Below are positions 1 to 8,305 of a stretch of 64,000 nucleotides of DNA, one piece after another. The stretch spans positions 6,138,001-6,202,000 of the forward strand of contig NC_012522.1 in the NCBI RefSeq assembly GCF_000010805.1, given 5' to 3'. Made by a program: the position numbers and the translations under genes. Position 1 is the first letter of the stretch, and every line of letters begins with the position of its first letter. Origin of the DNA: Rhodococcus opacus B4. Its GTDB lineage: Bacteria; Actinomycetota; Actinomycetes; Mycobacteriales; Mycobacteriaceae. Under the pieces are notes generated by a model. The model saw only the letters and a program-made list of their open reading frames with translations. It did not search any database and was not told where the DNA came from.

Positions 1-492
1 GTGATGCTCATGCTGCGCGCCGATTCCAAGGACAGCCTGGCCGTCCGCGGTGCCTACCTCGAAGTGCTCGCGGACGCCGTCGGCAGCGTCGGCGTGCTCA
101 TCGCCGGCGGCGTCGTGCTGGCGTTCGGCTGGAGCTACGCCGACATCATCGTCGGTGTCCTCATCTCGCTGTGGGTGGTGCCGCGGGCGATGAAACTCGC
201 TGCCGCGTCACTGCGCATCCTCACCCAGGCCTCACCGGAGGACGTCGACGTGGAATCGGTGCAGGCCGACCTCGAGGCGCTACCCGGAGTCACCGGCGTG
301 CACGACCTCCACGTGTGGACCCTCACCACCGGAATGGACGTGGCCACCGTCCACCTCACCACCGACGCCGACTCGTCCGTCGTCCTCGAGGCGGCTCGGA
401 CCGTCCTCGAGAGCCACCACCTGTCGCACGCGACCGTGCAGGTCGAGTCCACCGCCAACGGACGGCACTGCGCCGAGAACGTCACCTGGTAG
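1..492 (+). CDS. Cation diffusion facilitator transporter, C-terminal part (5' end outside window)
   Basis: Partial gene. The window opens inside it; the frame happens to start with GTG at base 1, but the family is about 300 residues with six membrane helices and only the last 163 are here. Visible are the last two helices (about 17-40 and 44-62) and a cytosolic ferredoxin-like domain with the conserved DLHVWTL segment, which in this family dimerises and binds metal. Members export Zn2+, Co2+ or similar ions by proton antiport. In helix 5 the usual HxxxD metal site reads ExxxD (EVLAD, residues 21-25), so specificity may differ from classic zinc exporters. The tail ends in RHCAENVTW, with a His-Cys pair that could bind metal. 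The substrate cannot be fixed from the sequence. Confidence 0.85.
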   Translation: MMLMLRADSKDSLAVRGAYLEVLADAVGSVGVLIAGGVVLAFGWSYADIIVGVLISLWVVPRAMKLAAASLRILTQASPEDVDVESVQADLEALPGVTGVHDLHVWTLTTGMDVATVHLTTDADSSVVLEAARTVLESHHLSHATVQVESTANGRHCAENVTW

Positions 493-559
493 ACCCTGTC
501 TGTTTCGTCCGGTATCGCGGCGGGAAATCGTTGTGGGACGACTCACGGAAGGGAACACC

Positions 560-964
560 ATGTCCACTCTCGCAGCGTTCGCACGACCCGCCGCCATCGC
601 CGCACTCGGTGCGGCCGCCCTCTTCGCAGCACCCGCCGCCGCCTCCGCCGCGCCGTTCATGCCCGATCCGCTGGCGAACTGCAAGCCGGCCGCGACACTG
701 GATGTCGAGAAGGAGGGCAACCAGGTCGAGTGGGAGTTCGAGGGGCCGACAGATGCGACCACCGACGCCCAGGTGACCTACCTGAACATCGGCCAGGCAC
801 CGACGATCGGCACGTCCGGGCCGCTGACGAACGGTGACGGTGTCGATAAGGAACTCCCGGGCTTCACCGCCCATCTTATTCCCGGCGGGACCTACGATCC
901 GGACGGCCCGAAGGGGCCTCTCGCCGCCTGCACCCTCGGATTCGGATTCGCCGTCACGCAGTGA
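560..964 (+). CDS. Small secreted protein, unknown function
   Basis: 134 residues. The ATG at 560 is preceded by a GAAGGGAA ribosome site, which decides the start over an in-frame codon at 533. Residues 1-31 form a typical Sec signal peptide (short N-region, Ala-rich core, AASAA cleavage region). The mature part, about 100 residues, is acidic, has no recognisable domain and carries two cysteines (in ANCKPA and AACTLG) that could form one disulfide. Such small exported proteins are common in Rhodococcus and Mycobacterium. It ends 3 bp from the convergent PNPOx-like gene, with no terminator hairpin in between. Function unknown. Confidence 0.7.
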   Translation: MSTLAAFARPAAIAALGAAALFAAPAAASAAPFMPDPLANCKPAATLDVEKEGNQVEWEFEGPTDATTDAQVTYLNIGQAPTIGTSGPLTNGDGVDKELPGFTAHLIPGGTYDPDGPKGPLAACTLGFGFAVTQ

Positions 965-967
965 CCG

Positions 968-1429
968 TCATTTGGTGAACCGGGTGACCCCGGCGCCCGG
1001 CCGCCACAGGTCGACGTACAGATGTTCGCCGTCGACGGTGGTGTGCACCACCTCGTCGAGGTCGAGTTCGAAGACGTCCGCCTCGGGGATCTCGTCGGGG
1101 TAGTGCTTGAGGATCTGCAGTTTCCGTTCGCCGAGGATCTCCCGGGCGCGGCCGCTGATCTTGGCGTCGCCGCCCTCCATCGTGTGGTGACCGGGGTTGC
1201 TGTGGAGGGAGTACCGCGGATCGCGTTGCAGGTCCTGCACTTTCCGCGCGCCGACCATCGAGCCGAGCAGCAGTGCGCCCTCGTGGAACTCGACCTCGGT
1301 GCCGCTCACCCGCGGCGAGCCGTCCTTGCGGAGCGTCGCCAGCACGTGGTGCTTGTGCGCCTCGAAGCGCGCGGCGACGGCCTTGGCGAGGTCGGGTGCT
1401 TCGGTCTCGAACTGCGTCCAGTTGGTCAT
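968..1429 (-). CDS. Pyridoxamine 5'-phosphate oxidase-like flavin-binding protein
   Basis: 153 residues with the split-barrel fold pattern of PNPOx-like proteins. The segment HHVLATLRKDGSPRVSG is the typical first strand pair (substrate or cofactor loop), followed by GALLLGSMVGARKVQDLQRDPR, the usual phosphate-contacting Lys-Arg region. Actinobacterial members bind FMN, F420 or haem and have varied roles, so the reaction is not assignable. It is divergent from a WYL-domain regulator, with an 8-bp inverted repeat between the two genes. That makes it the likely target of the regulator. Confidence 0.75.
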   Translation of the reverse strand: MTNWTQFETEAPDLAKAVAARFEAHKHHVLATLRKDGSPRVSGTEVEFHEGALLLGSMVGARKVQDLQRDPRYSLHSNPGHHTMEGGDAKISGRAREILGERKLQILKHYPDEIPEADVFELDLDEVVHTTVDGEHLYVDLWRPGAGVTRFTK

Positions 1430-1451
1430 GCCGACCAGTGTGCGCCCCTAC

Positions 1452-1472
1452 CCCTGACATCTACTGTCAGGG
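1452..1472. promoter_or_regulatory. Inverted-repeat operator between PNPOx-like gene and WYL regulator
   Basis: CCCTGACA-tctac-TGTCAGGG is a perfect 8-bp inverted repeat with a 5-bp spacer in the 63-bp divergent intergenic region. A TAGACT -10 box follows at 1481-1486, only 6 bp before the regulator ATG at 1493, so a transcript starting at or next to that ATG would be leaderless. The repeat would lie over the -35 region. A TGACA-N5-TGTCA core fits a dimeric HTH_11/WYL regulator. That the neighbouring regulator binds it is an inference. Confidence 0.6.
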
Positions 1473-1492
1473 ATTTTCTCTAGACTCGGAGG

Positions 1493-2464
1493 ATGCGTTC
1501 GAGTCGGCTCGTCGAGGTGATGCTGCGGCTGGAGGGCAGTCGCGGGGCCACCGCTCAGCAACTGGCGGACGAGCTGGGCGTCTCGGTCCGCACGGTGTAT
1601 CGCGACGTCACGGCCTTGTCGGCGGCGGGGGTCCCGTTGTGGACGGAAAGCGGACCGGGAGGCGGGATCCGGTTGCTGGACGGCTGGCAGTCGAAACTCG
1701 GCGGCATGACGGGGGAGGAGACGTCCGCGTTGATGTTGCTCGGGGTCCCGTCGATCGCGGACGATCTCGGTCTTCGCGACGTCACCGCGGCGGCGCAGTC
1801 GAAGTTGCTGGGGGCGTTGCCGGTCCCGCTGCGGGCCGGGGCGCAGCTGTGGCGGGACCGGCTCTACGTCGACGCTCCCGGTTGGTTCGACGGGCCACGC
1901 GACAACGGCGACCTCCCGGTGGTCGCGTCCGCGGTGCTCGAGGGGCGGCGACTGGGCATTCGCTACCGCAAGGGGAACCGTTCGACGGCAAGAACACTCG
2001 ACCCGCTGGGTTTGGTGGCGAAGGCCGGCGTCTGGTATCTCGTCGCGCAGCATCGGGGTCGGACGCTGTCGTACCGCGTGTCGCGGATCAGTGACGCGAC
2101 CGTGCTGACGCAGGCGGCGGTGCGGCCCGGCAATTTCGATCTGGGTGCGTGGTGGACGGCCTCGGTGGCCGAATTCGACCGTGCGCTCCTGCGATTCCGG
2201 TGCCGGGTGCGGCTCTCGCCCGCGGCGTGGCGCCGGCTGCGCCGGGTGGTCGGGGTGGAGGCCGCTCGAGTCGAGCCCGGCCCGCCCGACGACGACGGCT
2301 GGGTCGCAGTCGACCTGCTGCTCGAGGCGGAGGACGTGGCCCTCGACCAGCTGACCGCACTCGGTGGGGAAGTCGAAGTACTCCAGCCGCAGTCGCTGCG
2401 GGAATCGCTGCGCGCGGTGGGAGAGGCGATCGCTCGCCGAAATGTGGGTGCTCCGCACCTGTGA
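1493..2464 (+). CDS. HTH_11 / WYL-domain transcriptional regulator (YafY-like)
   Basis: 323 residues. The N-terminal winged helix is about residues 3-55 (QQLADELGVSVRTVYRDVTAL is the recognition region). A WYL domain follows at about 145-230, with the defining tryptophan-tyrosine-leucine in GVWYLVA, and then a C-terminal WCX-type extension. WYL domains in bacterial regulators bind ligands, including nucleic acids or nucleotides. The ATG at 1493 lies at the position expected for a leaderless start, and the HTH needs these first residues. The stop codon TGA (2462-2464) is formed by the first bases of a 40-bp palindrome shared with the convergent gene. It probably controls the divergent PNPOx-like gene and itself. 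Confidence 0.85.
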   Translation: MRSSRLVEVMLRLEGSRGATAQQLADELGVSVRTVYRDVTALSAAGVPLWTESGPGGGIRLLDGWQSKLGGMTGEETSALMLLGVPSIADDLGLRDVTAAAQSKLLGALPVPLRAGAQLWRDRLYVDAPGWFDGPRDNGDLPVVASAVLEGRRLGIRYRKGNRSTARTLDPLGLVAKAGVWYLVAQHRGRTLSYRVSRISDATVLTQAAVRPGNFDLGAWWTASVAEFDRALLRFRCRVRLSPAAWRRLRRVVGVEAARVEPGPPDDDGWVAVDLLLEAEDVALDQLTALGGEVEVLQPQSLRESLRAVGEAIARRNVGAPHL

Positions 2465-2500
2465 GTACTTGTTAACCGCCCGCGGTTAAAAAGTACTCAC
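2461..2500. repeat. Palindromic gene-end element, family A1, copy 1
   Basis: 40-bp palindrome with 19-bp arms (left arm GTGAGTACTTGTTAACCGC), one mismatch and a 2-bp centre. It lies between two convergent genes and supplies both stop codons: TGA at 2462-2464 for the WYL regulator and, on the other strand, TGA at 2497-2499 for the M50 protease. A nearly identical element lies at 45310-45355 between another convergent pair. It can fold as a bidirectional terminator, but there is no long U tract. Confidence 0.85.
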
Positions 2501-3270
2501 AGCCAGAAGCGCATCAGGTAGTTGCCGTACTGCGCGTAGATTTCCGGCACCCCGGACAGTTCGAACAGCCGGTAGATGAAGTCGAAGAACACCACGTTGA
2601 TCGACGGCACGAACAGCAAGGCCACGAGGATCAGCAGCCCATACGGTTTGAACTGGTCGACGGACCTGCGGGTGCGGGGCGGCAGGAACGGCTCCAGGGC
2701 GGCGTACCCGTCGAGTCCGGGCACCGGCAGGAGATTGAGTACGGTCGCCATCACCTGCAGAAAGGCGAGAAAGCTCAGACCCGTCCAGAACACCAGGTGG
2801 TCGCCGCCGAGTCCGAACCAGCGGATCACCGCGAGGAGGACGATCGCCGACACCAGATTCACGGCAGGCCCGGCGAGTGACACCCGGGCCTGCACCTTCG
2901 GCGGGAACAGTCCGGTGCGCAGGTACACGGCGCCGCCGGGCAACCCGATCCCGCCGAGCGCGATGAACAGCACCGGCAGGCCGATCGACAGCAGCGGGTG
3001 GCTGTACTTCAGCGGGTTGAGCGTGAGGTAGCCGCGCACCTCGACGTCGGTGTCGCCGTGCCGCCACGCCGTGTACGCGTGTGCGAACTCGTGGAGGCAG
3101 AGCGTCACCACCCATCCCGCGACCACCAGCAGGAACACTCCGACGTGCCCGAGGACCGATTCCCGCTCGGCACGCCAGGCGAGCACACCGCCGGCGACCG
3201 CGACCGCGACGACGAGCAGGAAGACCGGACTGGGACGGACCGCGGTGGTCCGCGCCCTGGGCAGGTTCAT
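2497..3270 (-). CDS. M50 family (site-2 protease-like) membrane metalloprotease
   Basis: 257 residues and about six hydrophobic segments. The zinc site HEFAH is at residues 60-64 inside a membrane helix, and the third ligand lies in LPVPGLDG (Asp187). Together these are the two hallmark motifs of intramembrane M50 peptidases. No PDZ or CBS domain is present, so it is of the minimal type. The start at 3270 overlaps the upstream stop (ATGA), implying translational coupling, so an ATG 15 bp further up is not preferred. It resembles M. tuberculosis Rv0359 by family and by its position beside purA. The substrate is unknown. Confidence 0.85.
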   Translation of the reverse strand: MNLPRARTTAVRPSPVFLLVVAVAVAGGVLAWRAERESVLGHVGVFLLVVAGWVVTLCLHEFAHAYTAWRHGDTDVEVRGYLTLNPLKYSHPLLSIGLPVLFIALGGIGLPGGAVYLRTGLFPPKVQARVSLAGPAVNLVSAIVLLAVIRWFGLGGDHLVFWTGLSFLAFLQVMATVLNLLPVPGLDGYAALEPFLPPRTRRSVDQFKPYGLLILVALLFVPSINVVFFDFIYRLFELSGVPEIYAQYGNYLMRFWL

Positions 3271-3932
3271 CGGACCAGCAGCCACTCTTGGTCGTGGCGG
3301 TAGAACGTCGAACGCTTGACGTCGCGGGGGTTCGGCACGCCGTCGCGGGTGAGGGCCGCGGCGGGCGACCCGAGTTGCACGGCGCGACCCTCGACCCAGC
3401 GGCGCGGCAGCCAGCGCCTACGGGGCTCGACCGACGCGCGCAGGCCGGGCATCCGCGGGGTCGGGGTGACGTTCATGTTCGTCGTCGTCCCCGAGAACAA
3501 CCGGGTGTCGTCGACGTAGGCCTCGCCGACGAGCGGACCGCCGTCCGGGCCCGTGACGGTGGCGCATCCGACGAGCGCGATCCCCGCGTCGTCGCGGATC
3601 AGGGGGACCGGTCTGGCCGTCCCCTTCAGCGCGGTGCGGGCGCCGCGGGCACCCGCGGACAGGTGGTAGGCCTCCGTCGCCTCCGAGCGGTGCTCCGCGA
3701 CGTAGGCGAGTTCGATGTGCAGCCGTTCGGTGCGCATCAGCCGGGTCAGGGTGGCCGCGAGGGCGGCGTCGCTGCCCACCACGATCAGCCGTGGATCCGC
3801 GACCACCTGCAGCTTGGAGAAGACCTCGTCGAAGTCGTCCTTGTCCGGAACGGTGGGTGCGCTCGAGGCGGAAATGGAGCCCAGAGGTAGGGGAAGCGGC
3901 GCGTCGCCGCAAATGAGCACTACGGGGGTCAA
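3267..3932 (-). CDS. Conserved hypothetical protein (Rv0358-like by position)
   Basis: About 221 residues, cytosolic, no membrane segment. It begins MTPVVLICGDAPLPLP and has an alternating strand/helix pattern suggesting an alpha/beta fold, with glycine-rich DPRLIVVGSDAALAATLTRL and a basic C-terminus. I do not recognise a catalytic motif. The start is uncertain: TTG at 3932 has GAGGAG at ideal spacing, while GTG at 3938 lies right on that site. It is translationally coupled by a 4-bp overlap to the M50 protease and divergent from purA, the same arrangement as Rv0357c-Rv0358-Rv0359. A joint role with the protease is inferred from the conserved coupling. Confidence 0.7.
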   Translation of the reverse strand: MTPVVLICGDAPLPLPLGSISASSAPTVPDKDDFDEVFSKLQVVADPRLIVVGSDAALAATLTRLMRTERLHIELAYVAEHRSEATEAYHLSAGARGARTALKGTARPVPLIRDDAGIALVGCATVTGPDGGPLVGEAYVDDTRLFSGTTTNMNVTPTPRMPGLRASVEPRRRWLPRRWVEGRAVQLGSPAAALTRDGVPNPRDVKRSTFYRHDQEWLLVR

Positions 3933-4057
3933 CGCCACTCCTCGCCCGGATGTCCCGCCGCGATTTCCGCAGCTTCCCTTTCGGATCATCCTAGTGGCAC
4001 GCCCGAGTTGGGCTCCCCGGCCGTACTGTGGGGTCTGTTCTCCGGGCCCTCGGCTAG

Positions 4058-5428
<1,371 letters not shown>

Positions 5429-5442
5429 CCCGGCTTCCCCGG

Positions 5443-5493
5443 CGCCGAATGTGGCATCGGCCGAGTTGAATTCAATCGGTGCGACATTCGGCG
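5443..5493. repeat. Long imperfect palindrome downstream of purA
   Basis: Outer arms CGCCGAATGT (5443-5452) and ACATTCGGCG (5484-5493) are perfect complements. They enclose CCGA-g-TTGAATTCAA-t-CGG (5461-5479), itself palindromic and nearly concentric. The whole can fold as one interrupted stem. It begins 14 bp after the purA stop, so a terminator role is plausible, but there is no U tract. It could also be an operator for the following gene, or a dispersed element. Confidence 0.6.
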
Positions 5494-5514
5494 ATCCGCG
5501 ATACATTCGAGCCG

Positions 5515-5952
5515 ATGATCAGGACTGTCGAAGCGAGCACGCGGACGTCTCCTGGCCGGTGGTATGACAGCTTCCACGCAGCGGCCACCGTCCTGGAGTC
5601 GTTCGGTTCCGGGCACGACCCGGCGGACGCCGGCCGGTGCGTGGCGGTGGTGTCGACGGATCTCGGTGTCTGGGTCTTCGAGGGTGATCCACGGTCGACC
5701 ATGGATGCGTTCGTCCATACGGTGGAACGTGCGATTTTCGCTGGCGGGCAGGCATTCGTGCTGGGATGTGCCGGCGTGAGCGGGACGGATCAGCGGGTCG
5801 TGCGGACCCTCCGGGTGCCCGACAGGGACAGGATGGCCGCGGCCGCCGCGATGGCGCGCGAACTCGTCGGCGACCCGCAGGCGCCGATCAGAACAGCACC
5901 GGGTCGTCGAAACCGGGAGTGTGCTCGAGGGCCAGCAATTCGCGTTTGGTGA
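5515..5952 (+). CDS. Hypothetical protein, overlaps end of ogt
   Basis: 145 residues from the ATG at 5515. Residues 1-120 show GC-rich third codon positions and a plausible soluble alpha/beta sequence (VAVVSTDLGVWVFEG, AFVLGCAGVSGTD). The last 20 or so residues lie antisense to the 3' end of ogt and read as low-complexity basic sequence. The native C-terminus may therefore be shorter, ending near 5890, and altered here by a frameshift or readthrough. No known domain is recognised. It is moderately likely to be a real gene. Confidence 0.5.
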   Translation: MIRTVEASTRTSPGRWYDSFHAAATVLESFGSGHDPADAGRCVAVVSTDLGVWVFEGDPRSTMDAFVHTVERAIFAGGQAFVLGCAGVSGTDQRVVRTLRVPDRDRMAAAAAMARELVGDPQAPIRTAPGRRNRECARGPAIRVW

Positions 5953-6424
5953 GGGTGCCGCCACCGGCGGAGAAGCCACCCACCTGCCCACCGGCGGCGA
6001 GGACGCGATGGCACGGGATCACGACCGGCAGCGGGTTGCGGCCCAGGGCCTGACCGACGGCCTGTGCGGCGCCGGGCTTGCCGAGTTCCGCCGCGATGTC
6101 GCCGTAGGTGAGGGTGGTGCCCGGGTCGATCGCGCGGGTGATGTCGTATACGTTGCAGTCGAATTCGGGGACCCCCTCGAAGTCGAGGTCGATCCACCGC
6201 AGATCGTCGAGTGCGCCGCCGAGATGCTCGCGGATTCCGTCGATGGCCTGCTGGACGGGCGCGGGCGGCTGGTGCTCCACCGCGTCCGGGAAACAGTGTT
6301 CGAGCCGCTGCCGGGTGGACTCGGGTGAACCTTCGGGCAATTGCACACCCACGATCCCGGCGGCCCGCCATGCGATGGCGCACGTGCCGAGGGCGGTGTC
6401 GAACAGGGCGATTCCTGTGGTCAC
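5888..6424 (-). CDS. ogt: Methylated-DNA--protein-cysteine methyltransferase
   Basis: 178 residues. It repairs O6-alkylguanine by irreversible transfer of the alkyl group to its active cysteine, here Cys138 in VVIPCHRVLA, the invariant PCHR motif. The upstream helix-turn-helix region (LTYGDIAAELGKPGAAQAVGQALGRNP) holds the arginine finger and minor-groove contacts. The C-terminal GGFSAGG and LL-LE segment match the family. The GTG at 6424 is chosen because upstream in-frame codons come from intergenic palindrome sequence. The gene lies downstream of a palindrome on the same strand as the small ORF at 6526-6711. Confidence 0.93.
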   Translation of the reverse strand: MTTGIALFDTALGTCAIAWRAAGIVGVQLPEGSPESTRQRLEHCFPDAVEHQPPAPVQQAIDGIREHLGGALDDLRWIDLDFEGVPEFDCNVYDITRAIDPGTTLTYGDIAAELGKPGAAQAVGQALGRNPLPVVIPCHRVLAAGGQVGGFSAGGGTLTKRELLALEHTPGFDDPVLF

Positions 6425-6484
6425 CAGCCCAGTATGCCTCCGGCCTCCGACGTATACCGTCCGACGGCCGCCGTCGCGCCGCCT

Positions 6485-6534
6485 CCCAGGTGAGTGCGAA
6501 AGTGTGCCGGGGCACACTTTCGCACTCACCTGGG
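6485..6534. repeat. Palindromic element, family A2, copy 1
   Basis: Perfect palindrome with two 24-bp arms around a GG centre. The core arm is GTGAGTGCGAAAGTGTGCC. Its right half supplies the TGA stop (6526-6528, minus strand) of the small upstream ORF. It resembles the elements at 8260-8305 and 18265-18304 in layout (GTGAG-YG-N2-AAAG-YGT). The RNA form would be a very stable hairpin on either strand. Confidence 0.85.
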
Positions 6535-6711
6535 GGAGGTCCAGTCCGGATCTTCTGGACTGCTCGGCTGGTCGGGGAATATGCCGCCGAGAGGGGCGCC
6601 GATTCGGAACTGCTCCAGACGGAACGCGCCCTTACCTCCCTCTTTCGGGCCGTAATGCGCAACCGCCGCGGCAAGGAGGGCCATGCACAGGAGCGTGATG
6701 AATGTGGTCAT
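6526..6711 (-). CDS. Small predicted membrane protein, unknown function
   Basis: 61 residues: MTTFITLLCMALLAAAVAHYG is one hydrophobic segment, followed by a soluble Pro/Gly-rich tail ending PEDPDWTSPR. The stop codon comes from the palindrome at 6485-6534. It is divergent from the MocR-type regulator. No strong ribosome site is visible, and a start at an internal Met is possible. MocR regulators often sit next to a gene they control, which makes this ORF a candidate target. It could also be non-coding. Confidence 0.4.
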   Translation of the reverse strand: MTTFITLLCMALLAAAVAHYGPKEGGKGAFRLEQFRIGAPLGGIFPDQPSSPEDPDWTSPR

Positions 6712-6773
6712 GGATCCGAGCTTCGCGAGAACTGGCTTGGAGTTGAATAGCCAAGGGGGTGATACTGGACTGC

Positions 6774-8258
6774 ATGATGACTCGGGTACTCGGAGCACGG
6801 TCCCTGGCCAGGGACCTCGGCAACTGGCAGGACGACAGCGGCCGCCGCTCGGCGGCGCGACCGGCCTACCGGGCGCTGGCCGAGAGCATCCGCCTGCTCG
6901 TGCACGACGGCCGCATCCCGCTGGGTGTCGCGTTGCCGAGCGAACGCGAACTGGCATCGGTGCTGGAGTTGAGCCGGACCACGATCACGTCGTCGTATTC
7001 GGTGCTGCGGGACGAGGGGTATCTCATCAGCAGGCAGGGGTCGCGCAGCACGGTCGCGCTGCCGCTCGGGGCGCGGCAGAACGGGCTGATGTTCCGGGCG
7101 CACCAGCCGGGGTCCGACGGTGCGGTGGTCGACCTCAGTTATGCCGCGATGGCCGCGCCCGCCGAAGCGGTCGAGCAGGCCTACGCCTATGCGTTGCAAA
7201 CACTTCCGCAGTTCCTTCCGACTCACGGAATGGAGCCGGTGGGGATCGGCGCGCTGCGGGACGTGATCGCGGCCCGATACCGGGCGCGGGGACTCGAGAC
7301 TTCGCCCGAGCAGATCATGGTCACGTCCGGTGCCCAGCACGCGCTGCGGCTGCTCCTCAACGTGCTGACGGCGCCGGGGGAGCGGGTGCTGGTCGATCAC
7401 CCGACGTACCCCAACGCGCTGGAGGCGATCCGCAGGGTCGGTGCGCGTCCGGTCCCGGTGCCGGTCCGGCCGGAGGGCGGTGCGTCCGGCGCGTGGGATC
7501 TCGACGGAATCCGCAGCGCCGCCCGGCAGACCGCGGCCCGGATGGCGTACCTGATTCCGGACTTCCACAACCCGACCGGGCTGTGCCTGGACGCATCCGG
7601 GCGGGCCGAGCTGGCGCGGATCGCGCGCGACACCCGCATGACGCTGGTGGTGGACGAGACGATGGTCGACCTGTGGCTGGACGAGCCGTCACCCGGCCCG
7701 GTCGCGGCGTACGGCAAAGGGGCGGCGAAGTCGGAGGTCGTGACGATCGGGTCGGCGGCCAAGTCGTTCTGGGGTGGGCTGCGCGTCGGCTGGATCCGCG
7801 CGGATCCGGCGCTGATCACCCGGCTCGCCGGCGCCCGCGCGGCGGTCGACCTCGGCACGCCGGTGATGGATCAGCTGGCGGCAGCCAGTCTGCTCTCCGA
7901 CGACGAACTCGTCCTCGCGCGTCGCCGCGCGGAGTTGCGGGAACAGCGGAGCGCGATGCTCGACGCCCTCGCCGACCGGCTGCCGGACTGGATCCCGACC
8001 ATCGGTTCGGGTGGGATGTCGCTGTGGCTGCGGATGCCCGCGCCGGTGTCGACGGCGCTGGCGGCGACGGCCCCCAACTTCGGGGTGCTGCTGGCGGCGG
8101 GGCCGCGGTTCGGGGTGGAGGGTGCGTTCGAGCGGTTCGTCCGGCTGCCGTACGCGCGGACGTCCGACGAGCTGCGCCGCGGCGTCGACGGTATCGCGGC
8201 AGCGTACGAGACGCTGGCCGTCGATCGTGAGCTCGCGGAACCGTCCCTCGTCGTCTGA
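6774..8258 (+). CDS. MocR-type regulator: GntR winged helix fused to class I aminotransferase domain
   Basis: About 494 residues. The N-terminal GntR winged helix (about 35-100) has the typical PSERELASVLELSRTTITSSYSVLRDEGYL-type recognition region. The rest is a fold-type I PLP domain with SGAQHALRLLL, IPDFHNPTGLC and the Schiff-base lysine in GSAAKSFWGGLRVGW. Family members are PLP- or amino-compound-sensing activators, seldom true transaminases. The start could be either ATG at 6774 or 6777, or GTG at 6759; AGGGGG at 6753 does not decide it. It ends just before a palindrome shared with the convergent racemase-like gene. Confidence 0.85.
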   Translation: MMTRVLGARSLARDLGNWQDDSGRRSAARPAYRALAESIRLLVHDGRIPLGVALPSERELASVLELSRTTITSSYSVLRDEGYLISRQGSRSTVALPLGARQNGLMFRAHQPGSDGAVVDLSYAAMAAPAEAVEQAYAYALQTLPQFLPTHGMEPVGIGALRDVIAARYRARGLETSPEQIMVTSGAQHALRLLLNVLTAPGERVLVDHPTYPNALEAIRRVGARPVPVPVRPEGGASGAWDLDGIRSAARQTAARMAYLIPDFHNPTGLCLDASGRAELARIARDTRMTLVVDETMVDLWLDEPSPGPVAAYGKGAAKSEVVTIGSAAKSFWGGLRVGWIRADPALITRLAGARAAVDLGTPVMDQLAAASLLSDDELVLARRRAELREQRSAMLDALADRLPDWIPTIGSGGMSLWLRMPAPVSTALAATAPNFGVLLAAGPRFGVEGAFERFVRLPYARTSDELRRGVDGIAAAYETLAVDRELAEPSLVV

Positions 8259-8259
8259 G

Positions 8260-8305
8260 CACGTGAGTGGCAAAGCGTGTCGGAACACGCTTTGCCACTC
8301 ACGTG
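8260..8305. repeat. Palindromic element, family A2, copy 2
   Basis: Perfect 21-bp arms (core GTGAGTGGCAAAGCGTGT) with a CGGA tetraloop. It fills the gap between two convergent genes whose stop codons lie at 8256-8258 and 8306-8308. It is a likely bidirectional transcript end. It is closely related to the elements at 6485-6534 and 18265-18304. Confidence 0.85.
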
